A DNA stretch of 64,000 bases from Liopterus haemorrhoidalis (GCA_963971575.1 OZ020611.1:205572743-205636742), one strand, 5' to 3'; positions 1 through 10,977 are shown, counted from the first letter of the stretch. A program made the numbers and translations. The notes: generated by a model not told the origin, from the letters alone.

Positions 1-437
1 TTCGAAAAATTTTTCAAATTTTTTTCGTTTTATCAAAAAATGTCAAAAGTTGTTAGTTACTTATTGCCTTTATAGCAACTTTTGTTCAATAAATTTTTTC
101 GAAATATTTTTCTGTTGTGAAATATTCGCAACATATATTTGTTGAAAAAATCGACACGAGTAACCTCCCATTTCTAGTCAACCAATTTTTACCAAAAGTT
201 GATCAACTCGTGCCATTGATGTCAGAAGCTCAAATATGAAGTTTCATAAAAATCCTTTTAGCCGAATTTGCTCTGCACGTGTACACAGACAGACGGACAG
301 ACAGACATACAGACATCATACTAAAAATAGTCAAAACGTAATGTAAGGACCTCAATTCGTGGAGATCCATCGAAATCTCGAAATGTCAAAATCAGTATGA
401 TCACAATACCTTCCTTATATATGTTGGCGGTCGGTAA
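1..437 (+). mobile_element. Repeat A, copy 1 (Helentron/DINE-like, cut by the window edge)
   Basis: This is the right part of a dispersed repeat that recurs inverted at 1791-2252 and complete at 24335-25027. It contains a short CAGA-type microsatellite near 285-315 and ends with TTGGCGGTCGGTAAAAAC, the same end as the complete copy. In that copy the ends carry ACCGACCGCCA in inverted orientation. Subterminal inverted repeats around a GTCY microsatellite are hallmarks of non-autonomous Helentrons (DINE-1/HINE type); that class call is inference. No protein is encoded. Confidence 0.75.
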
Positions 438-535
438 AAACGATAAAACGATATTGAATTATTATATAAAATATAAAAAATATAAAATATAATAAATATA
501 TATAAAAAACGATTGTTTATTATTATATTTTTGCT

Positions 536-735
536 TTAGCAACTTTGGCTATTAGCCTGGATAGTTCTTATTTACTAAATCGATGATTTTTAACTATAGA
601 GAACACATTTTTAACTAGAAAATAAATGTTTATCCTCAGCGGGGATCGTTCCCAGACCCTCCACGTGCAAAGCATTGTTCGAATATGATATCTATATCTA
701 TGTTTTGGTCTTGCCTCCCCCCTAAAATAATTTCT
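536..735 (-). repeat. SINE-like relic, copy 1
   Basis: On the minus strand a box-B-like stretch (GGGAACGATCCCC) is followed about 100 bases later by CCAGGCTAATAGCCAAAG. The segment at 5345-5465 has the same order (GGTTCGATACT, then CTGGCTAATTGCCACAGC). This suggests a tRNA-derived SINE family. No clear box A was recognised and the two copies are divergent, so the SINE call is tentative. Confidence 0.35.
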
Positions 736-740
736 GCGGG

Positions 741-1496
741 CGCCTATTAGTGATGGTATACAGGTTTCATGGTTATACCTACGAAATCCTAAAATAGGAA
801 GCAAGAATATCTTTTATATGTGAATAGAAGCAACCACAAATACCATATCCTATAAGGAAAAGTTGAAAGGAGCCCTAGAAGAACCAGAATCTCATGACTC
901 GCTAATCCGACGAAATAGTTCGTAGGTACATTCAAAATACTTTTCGGATTGCAACGAGTAATTTGCAGATTTCCATGATGATAGATAAGAGAAGAAGAAG
1001 AAGAAGAATGATAAATAAAGAAACTTTCAACTTGAACATCCATAATTTTCCTCTCTCAAAAAATATACATTTTTATTAAAGAAATATTAATCAATGCGGT
1101 ACATTATTTGTTGCCAGTTCTTCGTTTTAATAACTTTCTCAATATCAAAGATATTGATTGAAAGTCTTGGAGAGGTTATGAGAAAATGTTCAAAAGATAT
1201 TTTAAAACAGTTTGAGTATTGGTTACAGTTATTTATTCAACTGAAAATAATAATACAGAAAAGCACAATTACATTTTATATAAAGGTTTTATACGGCAAT
1301 AATTGAATTTTTATATTGAAAACTTAAAAGAAAATTAATTTTAAATTAAATTTGGTGCTATTTAATAATACAGAGAAATTAAAAGTTTTGTACTAGTAAA
1401 TATTGGAGAACGGGCACAGTTATTGTTTTTAAGAAATATGTTAAAAACATTCATATCTAGAGGCAAATATTAGGACCGGAAAGAAATCCATTATTT
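741..1496. other. AT-rich DNA without recognised genes
   Basis: Short open frames occur by chance, but none shows a recognisable domain. A short GAAGAAGAAG run lies near 990-1005. Confidence 0.6.
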
Positions 1497-1565
1497 TAGA
1501 GTAAAAAATATTTTTATTTTCCAAAAAAATTTATTATGTATAATTTCAAAATATAATTTCCATCA

Positions 1566-1790
1566 TTAGGTTATTACAGCTTCCCAACGTTGTACTAATT
1601 TTTCGATAATCTCTGTATAGAACTTTTCTGGTTTTGACTTAAAATAACTGATCAGGGGATTTTCTACATCGGTAATATTTCGAAATTTTTATTTTTGAGT
1701 GTATGTTCCATAAACCTAAATAGGTGAAAATCGAAGGCGCGAGATCGAATGAATACGGTGGATGCGGAATAATTTCCCAGTTTAATCCCA
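1566..1790 (-). pseudogene. mariner transposase, C-terminal part
   Basis: Read on the minus strand this gives LNWEIIPHPPYSFDLAPS, the hallmark around the third catalytic Asp of DD34D mariner transposases. A frameshift follows, then DFHLF-like residues, FMEHTLKNKNF and the C-terminus ending WEAVIT-stop. The upstream part of the same gene, with LHHDNSRPH, lies at 2290-2410 on the other side of a Repeat A copy, so the gene was split by an insertion. The frameshift and the split make it non-functional. It reads like the mori/irritans-type mariners, but the subfamily is not certain. Confidence 0.85.
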
Positions 1791-2252
1791 GTCCGTCCGT
1801 CCGTCTGTCTGTCTGTCTGAAAAGGATTTTTATGAAACTTCATATTTAAGCTTCTGCCATCAATGGCACGAGTTGATTAACTTTTGGTAAAAATCGGTTG
1901 ACTATAAATGAGAGTTTACTCGTGTCGATTTTAAGATTTTTGCGAATATTTCACAACAAAAAATATTTCGAAAAAAATTATTGAACAAAAGTTGCTATAA
2001 AAGCAATAACTGACAACTTTTATTTGAGACATTTTTTGATAAAACGAAAAATTTTGAATAATTTCTGTAAAATTTTTCGACATATTAGTCTCAATTTTTT
2101 CATACTTATATGTAACGTTTCCATGGTCATGATAAATAATATCTCTGTTAAAAAATATTAGGCCAAGTTATTTCTACTCTGCTGCTAGAATGTATTTTAT
2201 ATAAGTACTTTACGATGGCGGTCGGTCCTGTGGTGGCCACAGCTGATTTTTT
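1791..2252 (-). mobile_element. Repeat A, copy 2, inserted in a mariner
   Basis: This matches the reverse complement of the complete copy at 24335-25027, from the AATCAGCTGTGGCCACCAC end to the microsatellite. It stops at the GTCC/GTCT run (1791-1817), so the part beyond the microsatellite, present in copies 1 and 3, is missing. Mariner coding sequence lies directly on both sides. Confidence 0.85.
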
Positions 2253-2410
2253 AAGATATCTTACTATTGTTTTAGAGCAGTGATATTTAGAAATAACACG
2301 GATTTGCAGGGCTCTAGTTATTTTTGCTAAGTGAGGACGTGAATTGTCATGATGTAAAATTATTCCTTTTCGGTTAAATAAATTTTGGTGTTTTTTCTTT
2401 AGTTTCTGAA
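2253..2410 (-). pseudogene. mariner transposase, central part (second-Asp region)
   Basis: The minus strand reads NLFNRKGIILHHDNSRPHLA, the conserved block around the second catalytic Asp (HHDN) of mariner. It should run on within about a dozen residues to the LNWEIIPHPPY block now found at 1566-1790. About 50 bases next to Repeat A (ITRALQIRVISKY and beyond) do not fit the mariner alignment and may be extra inserted sequence. The N-terminal half of the gene was not found. Confidence 0.8.
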
Positions 2411-2649
2411 ACTAAATTACTTTTATATGACAGATATACAATAAATATCCACATATTTTACGAACCTGTTACAGGTTATATGACACTTTATTAAGCACTT
2501 CATGTTGCCTATAAGTTACTAAACAAATTAGCCTTCTTATTAGAAACATAATAACAATTTCGGGGTGGAACTCTTGGGAAAAAAATGATGTTAATAAATT
2601 GATTAGATAGTTTATTAGCAACTGGAACTCTCGGCCATAATCATTGTTA

Positions 2650-3189
2650 AGCGTGTTCTACATTATACAATTCTCATCAAATTTTCATACTTATTTCTTT
2701 GACTAGAACTTGTACTAGAAATAAATCAGTGAAATTGTACAGTGTAGAACACGGTATGTAGTCAAGGTCAACTTTATTCAAAACTAGATTTGATCCAACT
2801 ATTCTTGAAAACACATCCAACTTGGAACTCGGTGCATGCACAGTAGACAGTTTTAACAATAGTACCAACACTAAAATTACGCTTGTAAATATTTTGTATT
2901 ACCACGTGTTTAATAGTGTTTTGTTGATCATTGGTTTGAATAAGCGAATGTATAAATTGTGTTTTGTACGTAAATCAGTAATTTTACAAATCTAATAGCT
3001 AGGTTATAAACATTTGACAAGATATGAATTATATTTTTATGTTGGTACTTTAAATGAACTGAAACACGTGTAAGAATTTCATTCTCTACAAAAAAATTGA
3101 AAAATAAATTGTATTAAAACTTTGACAACTTCTAGTTCAAAGAAAAAAGTTTAGAAAATTGATGAATAAAGTATAATGTAGAACACGCT
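2650..3189. mobile_element. MITE with TTA target duplication
   Basis: The ends are inverted copies of AGCGTGTTCTACATTATAC, each flanked by TTA (2647-2649 and 3190-3192). A 3-bp TTA duplication is typical of PIF/Harbinger-type elements. The 540-bp body encodes nothing recognisable. Outside it, the flanking DNA carries two direct copies of AACTGGAAC(T/C)CTCGGCC (2620-2636 and 3206-3222), so the element sits between two short tandem repeats. Confidence 0.7.
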
Positions 3190-3222
3190 TTAGCCATTTT
3201 TTAGGAACTGGAACCCTCGGCC

Positions 3223-5340
3223 CTAAAAGAAACCACTATTTTGGGCCAGAGTGAGTTTTGGATACGTAGTTGTTAAAGAAACAGCTTTTATGTGTTACCA
3301 TAGCATCTGTGCAACCTACATAGTCATTTATAAACCTTCAGAAAAAGTGGTAAACAAAACGAACAAAGCTTACCTTCTCTTCCATCTGTTGAACTATTCT
3401 CTGCAGATTTGTTATTCTTAAGCTCACTACAGTATTTTGATAAATCTCTGATCTTCGCGTAGTTTTTCCAAGTTGCTTCGGACATTTCCGTAATATTCAT
3501 GTTTATTTCTGAAACAAAAATATCCTATTAGAATACTAAATAACTTTCCTGAAAACTTTATAAACTTTTCTGCTTTAAATGTAAAACACGGTGTTAGCAA
3601 TAAGTACCTGTCAATTTTAGTATCGATAGAATATAAAACAGCAATGATACAACTTACTTTCTGAACTAATAAGAAGATTGATAACTTTGGCACAACTTTT
3701 AAAAAAGTGAATAAAAAGTAAATGAAAATATGTAGTTGCTCATTTTAATATCTCTTGAAGTTTAATGGAATATAATAAGCAGACACCAGTGGTTATATAG
3801 AATATGTACGAATACGTTGGATTGAATATTTGATAAAAAAGCCATACATTTAAATTGTAACAAAAGTTTTTGATATTTAACTAGCAACAAGCCTTCTCAT
3901 TCGCGACTTATCCCGTTATCGACGGAAATAAATATATACCTATCTGAAGCGCCCGCTTAGGGCGTACCAATTTGTATTTTTCATTTTTTATTCCAAATTA
4001 TATTTTATTTCCATTTAATTATCATTTTTACCATTTTTATCGAATTTAAATAAATATTCATATTATAGACAAAAAATGTTTAGAACCTAGCTATATTTTA
4101 TTCCTAAAATACAAATATATATTACCATATTCTTTACCCATTACAATAATGTTTTATATAATATTATATAATACTATAATAAATTATTATTGTATTAATT
4201 TAAACCTAATTTTGATTTATTTAAAATCACATTTTGTTTTCCTTAAAATAAAACATGTTTAGAGCCGCTGGTAAAACATTTTGCTAGTCAAAACCATCAA
4301 TTTTTTATTCATTAATAATTTTCTACCAAGTGTTTTTGATTTTATATTGAAGTAATAATTTAAAATCAGTTTAAATTTAATCAGGATCCCCTGATTTGTG
4401 TCAATTGTTAATTAATATATCAGGGTATATTAATTATTAAATTTATATTTTGTTATAGTTATTTTTTCTGGAGTTTTCCCTCCAGATTTCTTTTGTGGTT
4501 AAAATCCGTCATTGTGGCAGTAATTTATTAATTACTGCATTTTTGTAAGACCCGAGAGAAAGGTTTGTTACTAATTTCCTAAATTTTAGCTTTAAAAACT
4601 GTCTAATTTAAATTTATTTCAATTTTTGTTGAGTGACGTCATAGTCTCTGCATTTCAGAACGAACGCGTGTTTCACCGTTTCTACTTGTCGTCGTTCTGT
4701 TTAAATAATTTTTTATTTGTTTAATTTAGCCTATATATTTGTTATAAATTTACTAGTAGATCTGCATCCATTTCTCAACATTTTGCGTTGAGAAATCATG
4801 TAAATTCATCCTTTTTTTTGTAGATTTTAATATAAATTTTTCTTTAAATTTAGAATCATTTTTTTTATGAATTTGTTCTGGGATTAATTTACAGTGTAAT
4901 CGACCGTCTTCATCGCTGCGCTTACCGCTATTAATTGTTGCAATCCGCAACAATTATAATTGTTTTAATTTTTTTTTGCTCAAATTATTTTTTTTTTGTT
5001 CAATTATTTTACAAGTTTTTTTATTCAACTATTTTTTTTTTGAAAATAATTTTTTTTTTATAATTATTATTATTCCTGGCAACGCTATACCACCTGTCAT
5101 TATTATTTTTACACTGTAAATTTCCCTAACATATTAGCGATCCCCAAAACCTTTTCTCTCTTTTATTCAATTTATTGGCAACGCATTTGCACCAAGAACC
5201 TGACCTTATTTTTTATTATAATACATTATCCGATCCGCGCACCGCGCCTTTATATTTTTGACATTTCAAAGTCAACCCTTGTGTGTCGTCGTGTACTCCT
5301 ACCCTACCTGGGCCGGGAGCGGGCGCCTCACTATCTAAGG
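3223..5340. other. AT-rich DNA without recognised genes
   Basis: No coding relic was recognised. Small perfect hairpins occur at about 4466-4485 (CTGGAG/CTCCAG) and 4518-4540 (GCAGTAATT/AATTACTGC). A TGACGTCA octamer, a CRE-type site, lies near 4634; alone it does not prove a promoter. Poly-T-rich tracts fill 4960-5060. Confidence 0.5.
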
Positions 5341-5344
5341 TTTT

Positions 5345-5465
5345 TTTTTTTATTTTTAATTTAATGTCCTTTGCTGCTGTGGCAATTAGCCAGGACAATA
5401 TTTATTTCAGATAATTTCCATGCCTGAACAGTATCGAACCCGAGACCTTCGCAATACCTATCTAA
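5345..5465 (-). repeat. SINE-like relic, copy 2
   Basis: On the minus strand a box-B-like GGTTCGATACT is followed by an A/T-rich body and CTGGCTAATTGCCACAGCAG, ending in an AT-rich tail. It shares this order with 536-735. Family membership is inference from these two copies only. Confidence 0.4.
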
Positions 5466-5769
5466 GGTTAAAAACTTGGATAATAACGATTGGGTAGAGT
5501 TTTCCGTTATTCCTAGATGAAACATTATTAAATTGGATAATAACGTTATGTTCCTAACTATTTTAGCTGCAAAATCCCCAGGATATACCTACCTAAGTAT
5601 ATACAGACGTTTCGAAGTATCCTATTTTATTAAACACTAGCTTCGGACTATATATTCCAAAATTTAAGATACAGTGCGTTATTAAAATTGCTGAAGAAAT
5701 ATACATAAAGCTTTGTTAAGAATCTCTAATTTCTCGACAAAAACTCGATGAAGTCGATGAAGCACAATC

Positions 5770-6115
5770 CTTGGGTATTGTAGAACGGTGATTCAACGAG
5801 GTCCAGTATGAGAGGATTTTTCTCAAAAACGAACATCTTGAAGGTCGTTCGTGTTGTCACTCCGAAAACTATCAATGCTGTCCGGAATATGTTGGAGATG
5901 GCTAATTGCTGCACTTACAGGGATATTGAGGAATTCTTGGGCATATTTATGACTCAAATCAATACAATCCTACATGAATATCTGGACGTCAGGAAGCTTT
6001 TTGCTAGGTGGATACCACACTAGTTAACTGATGTTGAAAAGAAGGCACGTGTGGAATGTAGAAATAAAATGTACATTAAATTTAACAATAGAGAAGAAAC
6101 AGCGATCATTTTCTT
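5770..6115 (+). pseudogene. mariner transposase, N-terminal half
   Basis: The reading frame gives VVTPKTINAVRNMLEM, CTYRDIEEFLGI and ILHEYLDVRKLFARWIPH, the helix-turn-helix region and linker (usually RWIPHNL) of DD34D mariners. A stop follows the linker and the frame then continues LTDVEKKARVE. The first ~60 residues are frameshifted. At about 6115 the sequence switches to the opposite strand of a mariner (next entry), so the original gene was rearranged. Confidence 0.85.
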
Positions 6116-6262
6116 GGTGCACAGTGCTTCGTGAACGAACAACTTTTTTGGGTTTCAGTTCATCTTGGAAGACCCCAAACAGTGGATTGTTACTTAGTTA
6201 CCGGTTCATATGAATAAATCCAAGTTTCGTCACCTGTAACGATGTTGTATACGGATTTTGCA
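6116..6262 (-). pseudogene. mariner transposase fragment around the first catalytic Asp, inverted
   Basis: The minus strand reads NIVTGDETWIYSYEP, with DETW the block of the first catalytic Asp of mariner transposase, then QSTVWG and a region matching the usual VVRSRST. In the parent gene this block follows the N-terminal half at 5770-6115, but here it is inverted against it. Stops interrupt the frame. Confidence 0.85.
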
Positions 6263-6283
6263 GTGCCTAGGTTAATTTTTTTT

Positions 6284-6535
6284 AGTCTCACACAATATTT
6301 GCTTAGACTTGCCCTATTTTTTCATGGGATAGGATCTAAAGAAGTACGTCAACAAAAAAAGACAAAAAACTTGACCATGTAAAACGTGCATATCACACAA
6401 CTTGAATGAGTGTATGATCTGATAGTTGTACTGTTTGTAGCTATTGAATGGAAATAATCGCGAGTCAAAAAAAATCCTTTTGTAGATCTGCACAAATATA
6501 GGAAAAATTGCACTCTGTACCCCGCCCTACCCTAC
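6284..6535 (+). mobile_element. pogo-family deletion derivative
   Basis: About 65 bases from AGTCTCACACAATATTTGC to AAAGAAGTACGTC nearly match the pogo transposase gene at about 49480-49545. The segment ends with CCCCGCCCTACCCTAC, the reverse complement of the left end of that pogo element (GTAGGGTAGGGTGGGG at 48788). It is therefore a non-coding remnant holding an internal piece and the right terminal repeat of the same family. Its left end is lost next to the mariner relic. Confidence 0.75.
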
Positions 6536-7125
6536 AACAGTACTTATTACTTCCAGGATTTAAATTTACTCATTAAATTATATATACTTGTAAGTTTTAT
6601 GTGAAATAGTGTTACTCATTGCGTACATAACATGTAATAAAGGCGCGCACTTAGTATTTTTTTATGGAGGGGGTTCAGAAGCTAATTTTTTTTCTTGTTG
6701 GGCCTCGTAAAAGAAACATTTTTCTTGGAGGTTTCCCTGGATCCTCCCATGCTTTCTCTCCTCACTATGGAGACCAGTTCATAAATAGGGGTGACATCAC
6801 TATACCTATTTATAATATCACTGCTGCTAATAGAATATTGTTACCATATAATTGATTTTAATCTTTCATTAATGCAGACAATATAGCGAATTTAATGGCT
6901 TCATTTTGGTAGGACTTTTTATATTTTTATTGCCATTTTTGTTGAATATTTTAATTAAAAATCAAATTAAAACACGTTCACGTGGATGTGGAGTTATATA
7001 ATACTTTACTAAATATATTTCATAATGAAGCAATAATTGATTTAATGAATAAACTGTCAATTACCACAAAATAAAAACAATTTTGCAGTTGAAATTTCAA
7101 CACGTGTAGAGCTGGAAAAATACCA
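6536..7125. other. no recognised gene
   Basis: AT-rich, with one short open frame (6664-6855) that has no recognisable domain. Confidence 0.5.
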
Positions 7126-7129
7126 GGAA

Positions 7130-7482
7130 TTGTACAGAATATTTATGGGTGGTATTAATAGTACTCCTATAATTCTAGTTAAAAAGACTGCAGGTGAAGT
7201 GTGGTTAAAAATTAACGTAGCAAAGACTAAGTACATGTTTATTAAAGGAGTTCAAAGTGGAAGGCTTTATGAGTTTGAAGCGGTGGACAGTTATGTGTAC
7301 TTAGGTGTGAGAATATAAAACGGGAGCAATGAAGACCTGGAAATCAGATCTAGATTAGCGAAAGGTAGTAAATATTTTGGGTCCTTATATAAATTTATCA
7401 GATCGAACAAAGTGTCAAGATCGGCTAAACTTAGGGTATATAAGTCAGTTATTAGGCAAACAGTTCTGTATGGTCGATAAAA
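7130..7482 (+). pseudogene. RTE-like LINE, end of the reverse-transcriptase domain
   Basis: The frame reads LKINVAKTKYMFIKG, then FEAVDSYVYLGVRI, a stop, and SRLAKGSKYFGSL, RSAKLRVYKSVIRQTVLYG. This is the conserved tail of endonuclease-type LINE reverse transcriptases: the LKIN..KTK block, YLG, and the KL.lYK..IRp.vLYG block. Everything upstream, including the YADD active site, is missing. At about 7480 it runs straight into a mariner gene. Confidence 0.85.
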
Positions 7483-8379
7483 TCCATGATAATCGACGAG
7501 TGTCTAAGCGCATGTCTAATAGTTGAGGCTGCGGGCATCTCAACCGAACGGGTGTTCAATATTTTGCATGAATATTTGGGAATGAGGAGGCTTTCTGTCA
7601 GATGGGTGCCGCGTTTACTCTCAGTCAACGACAAACGCGATCGTCTGACCATTTCGAAGGAATGTTTAGCGATGTTCAACCGCGATAAGAAGGACTTTTT
7701 GCGCAGTTTCGTAATCGTGGACGAAACATGGATCCATCACAATACACCAGAGACCAAGGAACAGTCGAAATAGTGGACTGTTTCTGGCGAATCAAAGTCA
7801 GAGAAGGCCAAGGTGGGTCTGTCGACCAACAAAATCATGGCCACAGTTTCTTGGCATGCGCACGGTATTATTCACATCGACTACCTGGAAAAAGACAAAA
7901 CGATCACGGGCGTATATTTTGCAGAGCTGTTGGACCGATTCGACACCGATTTGAAGCGAAAGCGGCCGCATGAAGCGAAGAAAAAAGTGTTGTTCCACTA
8001 GGACAACCGATCTGCTGTTCCACCAGGACACCGATCCACAAGTTCGCAATCGCAATAGCAAAACTCCATGAATTGCGTTACGAATTGGTTTTTCATCCAC
8101 CATATTCACCAGATATGTCCCCCTGCGATTATTATTTATTTCAAAAGAAGAAATGGCTCGGTAGTAAGAGATTTGGGTGGAATGAGGAGGTCATCGCTGA
8201 ACCAGAGGCCAATTTTGAGGGCTTCTAGAAATCGTATTATTCGGAGGGCATCGAAAATTCGGAAAATCGTTGGACGAAGTGTATAGTTCTAAAAGGACAC
8301 TATGTTGAGAAATAAATTGAGTTATACCGAAAAATTTGTGTTTTCTTGCCTAAGCCTATTACTTTTCAACCACCTCTCG
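7472..8379 (+). pseudogene. mariner transposase (5'-truncated) with right terminal repeat
   Basis: The gene reads ISTERVFNILHEYLGMRR and SVRWVPRLLSVNDKRDRL, then VDETWIHHNTPETKEQSK (first Asp), a TAG, IIHIDYLEKDKTITG and KRPHEAKKKVLFH. It then breaks where HQDNAP is expected and recovers as the PYSPDMSPCDYYLF block. The right terminal repeat (CCTAAGCC..TACTTTTCAAC..CTCG) ends at 8379, followed by a TA target site. Several stops and frameshifts are present. The left end is replaced by the RTE fragment. A relative of the same family is at 54379-56105. Confidence 0.9.
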
Positions 8380-8381
8380 TA

Positions 8382-8932
8382 TCTACAAAACCCTAAAAAA
8401 GTTGTGCATTGAATAATATAACTTCAACCAGTCTGTTTTTAGCATTATTTTTTTACGTTAAAGTACATGAGTTCATAATTCATTCTATAATAGTATTACC
8501 TACGTCTATTAGCTGAAAATGTGTTGTAAATATAATCGGTTTAATAATCCCTCTTCTCTAGTTGCATGACGTAAATAGTCTCGTATTTCATGAATCAGTC
8601 ATTTCGCTAATCCTAGCGTATATCGTCTCGCTCAGCAAGTTCCAGATAAATCTTATTGAAGATTTCGGTCATCCGCAGATTAGTAATATTAACGTATCGA
8701 ACTAAATAAAACTGTCTCCATTATCAGTTCTTTATTTCTGCGAATGGAAGTTTTAACGACTTACAGAGGAAAATGTATGGGGACAAAAATAATGTGTTAC
8801 AAAACAAATATAGTTTACTAAATTGTGCAATTTATAGAGCTTGTTTATTTATGTATTGATTCATTCCAAGCATTGCAAGCAATAAGCCTAAACTAGCAGA
8901 CCCATTGCCAACGACGTTGGCAAACTGATATC
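8382..8932. other. no recognised gene
   Basis: AT-rich sequence without a coding relic. It ends at a hAT-type terminus. Confidence 0.5.
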
Positions 8933-9830
8933 CAGAGTTGGGCAAATTGCAATCAAACTAAAAATTGAGGATTGAGATTAAAAATTTAATTTTAAGACTT
9001 GATTAATGTGTAAGATACATCGCTCATAATGCAGTTATTCACACTGGTAACTAAATTAAATATTTAGTCATTATCATGATTAAATTTTTAGTTATGATTA
9101 AAACTAAAATCAGGAATGAGATTTGATTTTTTGGCTCTCACTGGTCATTGGAATTTAGTATTTATACATTGTGGACGTCTGACGCAGATTTAATTTGTGA
9201 AAAATTTGAGTGATATATTTTATTATATATATGAATTATATATTTGAATTTTTTCGCCAACATGAATGACAGCGATACTCGTGAAAGTTTTGGTGCATCG
9301 ACTCTTTTAATATCTAAAGCATTCAGGAGCTTCAAACTCTTTTCAGTAAGCCAATGATGGTAAAAGAAGAAATCTTTTATTTAAATCGAAAACGGTAGAT
9401 GATACGTTTTTTCAAAATGCAATATATTTTAATATTTAGTTGAAAAAAAGTTCATTGCTCAATGTATTCAATGCCAACCTAAAGTTGAAATTAAAGAATA
9501 TAAAAATAGTTCATTGAATTTTATATCTCATCTTAAAGACGACACGGAAACGATGCATTTATTGTATTTAAAAAACATTGATTCTAAAGGTAGACAAACA
9601 GTTGTTCCTCAAAAATTAAGATCAATTAGAGCCGGAACATTGACACAACAAAATTTGAGGAAGACATTACCAAATATGTTATTCCTCTAAGGTCGGTAGA
9701 GTGGCAAAATGTAATAAAATAGTTCCTCTTTCGAAAGCTGCAATACGGCCGAAAATTATTGAGAATTTGGGTAAAGGGATATTATATATGTAATAGATAA
9801 CATTAATTGACATAAAATTCTTTGATCAAG
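8933..9830 (+). mobile_element. hAT element, left part
   Basis: It starts with CAGAGTTGGGCAA, a typical hAT terminus, and contains a BED zinc-finger transposase relic in the right orientation. No matching right end (TTGCCCAACTCTG) was found, so the element is truncated and the right border is approximate. Confidence 0.6.
9442..9690 (+). pseudogene. hAT transposase, BED zinc-finger region
   Basis: The frame contains CIQCQPKVEIKEYKNSSL and FISHLKDD, matching a BED finger (C-x2-C, then S.L..HL....). The second histidine position reads T, so the metal site is probably broken. A basic linker follows (KGRQTVVPQKLRSI) and a stop. The catalytic RNase-H-like domain and the C-terminal dimerisation domain are absent. 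BED fingers bind transposon ends in hAT transposases. Confidence 0.7.
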
Positions 9831-10059
9831 CTAAGATATATACTGACTGGAGAGCTAAGAGCTATATTCTGGCTAAGTGAGCTGCTTAGTGGAGGTACTT
9901 CGTTCGCATCTCCCTCCACTGAGTTCGTGACCGACCGCATACCTCAACACCCACTAGCACCCAGGAACTTAGCGTTACGTGGGGATACACAGAAATTAGA
10001 GCTTTTATATATATATAATAACTCAATAATATACAAATATAAAATACATACTTAAACAG

Positions 10060-10977
10060 TACAGAACTAAATTTTACGATACATTAACTAATTGAGTTAC
10101 TCTATTTTTAAAAACATTAAATGATGAATTAAATATATCAAAATTAATGCAATTGATAGAATTGAATAATTTAGTTAACCTATTAGTAGAAGTATTGCAT
10201 CCGTAGTTGGTTGAATGTTGCTGTTCTTGCAATAAATTGATGTTCCTCGTTGATCTAGTAGAATCTCTCAGGTGGAAGCTTGAAAGGATGTCAGGTGCAT
10301 AAGTTACTCCATTAAGTACTTTGTACAGCAAACAGAGATCGCATATATATCGTCGGTATATCAGTGGCATGATATTCATAGTAGCATATCTCTCTACCCG
10401 ATTCATGTCACCATACGGAATGCCCAGTTTGAAAATAGTGTATTTACTAAATTTACTTTGAACGCAATCTAGCCTTTCATAAAAACTAACTTGCTGAGGG
10501 GACCATATAGTGCTGGCGTATTCGAGATGACTTCTCACAGGTGATAAGTATAACAACTTGATAGCATGGATATTATTAAAATCTTTGATTTGATGTATGT
10601 TAAAGCCAAGCATTCTTAGCGACTTGATGGTGATGATGTTTATATGCTACTCCAACTACAAACAGTCAGTGAATATTACACCTACATCACGTTGACAGCG
10701 TTGTTGACTTTCAAAAGCAACTAAATGTTGTTGGCAAAAAGCAGATATGACGAATATGACAATCTGAAGCCAATATCGTTGATGAAAAGTGAGAATAAGA
10801 TAGGCACAAGGTGAGAACCTTGTGGCACACCGGAAGTAACAGATATTGCTTCAAAGGTAGAGTTAAAAATCTTAATATATTGTTTCTGACCAGAGAGATA
10901 AGACTCAAGCTACTGGAGAAGATTACCGCTGATGCCGTAAGCTTTTAAGTTTTCTAATAAAATTTGATGGTCTACTT
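10060..10977 (-). pseudogene. Jockey/CR1-like LINE, 3' half of the reverse transcriptase
   Basis: From right to left the minus strand gives EVDHQILLENLKAYGISG, SGVPQGSHLVPILFSLFIND (the SGVPQGS...LF..FIND block), and LLFANNI at the YADD active site, with both aspartates replaced. It continues VGVIFTDCL, SLRMLGFNI and LSPVRSHLEYASTIWSPQQ, a typical LINE C-terminus, ending in VNVS-stop at 10074. A stop interrupts the LESYLSG region and a frame break lies near 10710. The missing catalytic aspartates mean it could not prime replication. The 5' side is cut by a hAT terminus at 10978. Confidence 0.9.

Noticed and set aside
4627..4641. CRE-type promoter around TGACGTCA
   Set aside because: A single octamer with no TATA box, initiator or transcript evidence.
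5216..5398. 60-codon minus-strand frame in a GC-richer stretch
   Set aside because: It overlaps the SINE-like relic and a poly-T tract and has no domain.
7452..8109. Minus-strand frames opposite the mariner
   Set aside because: Shadows of the transposase gene on the plus strand.
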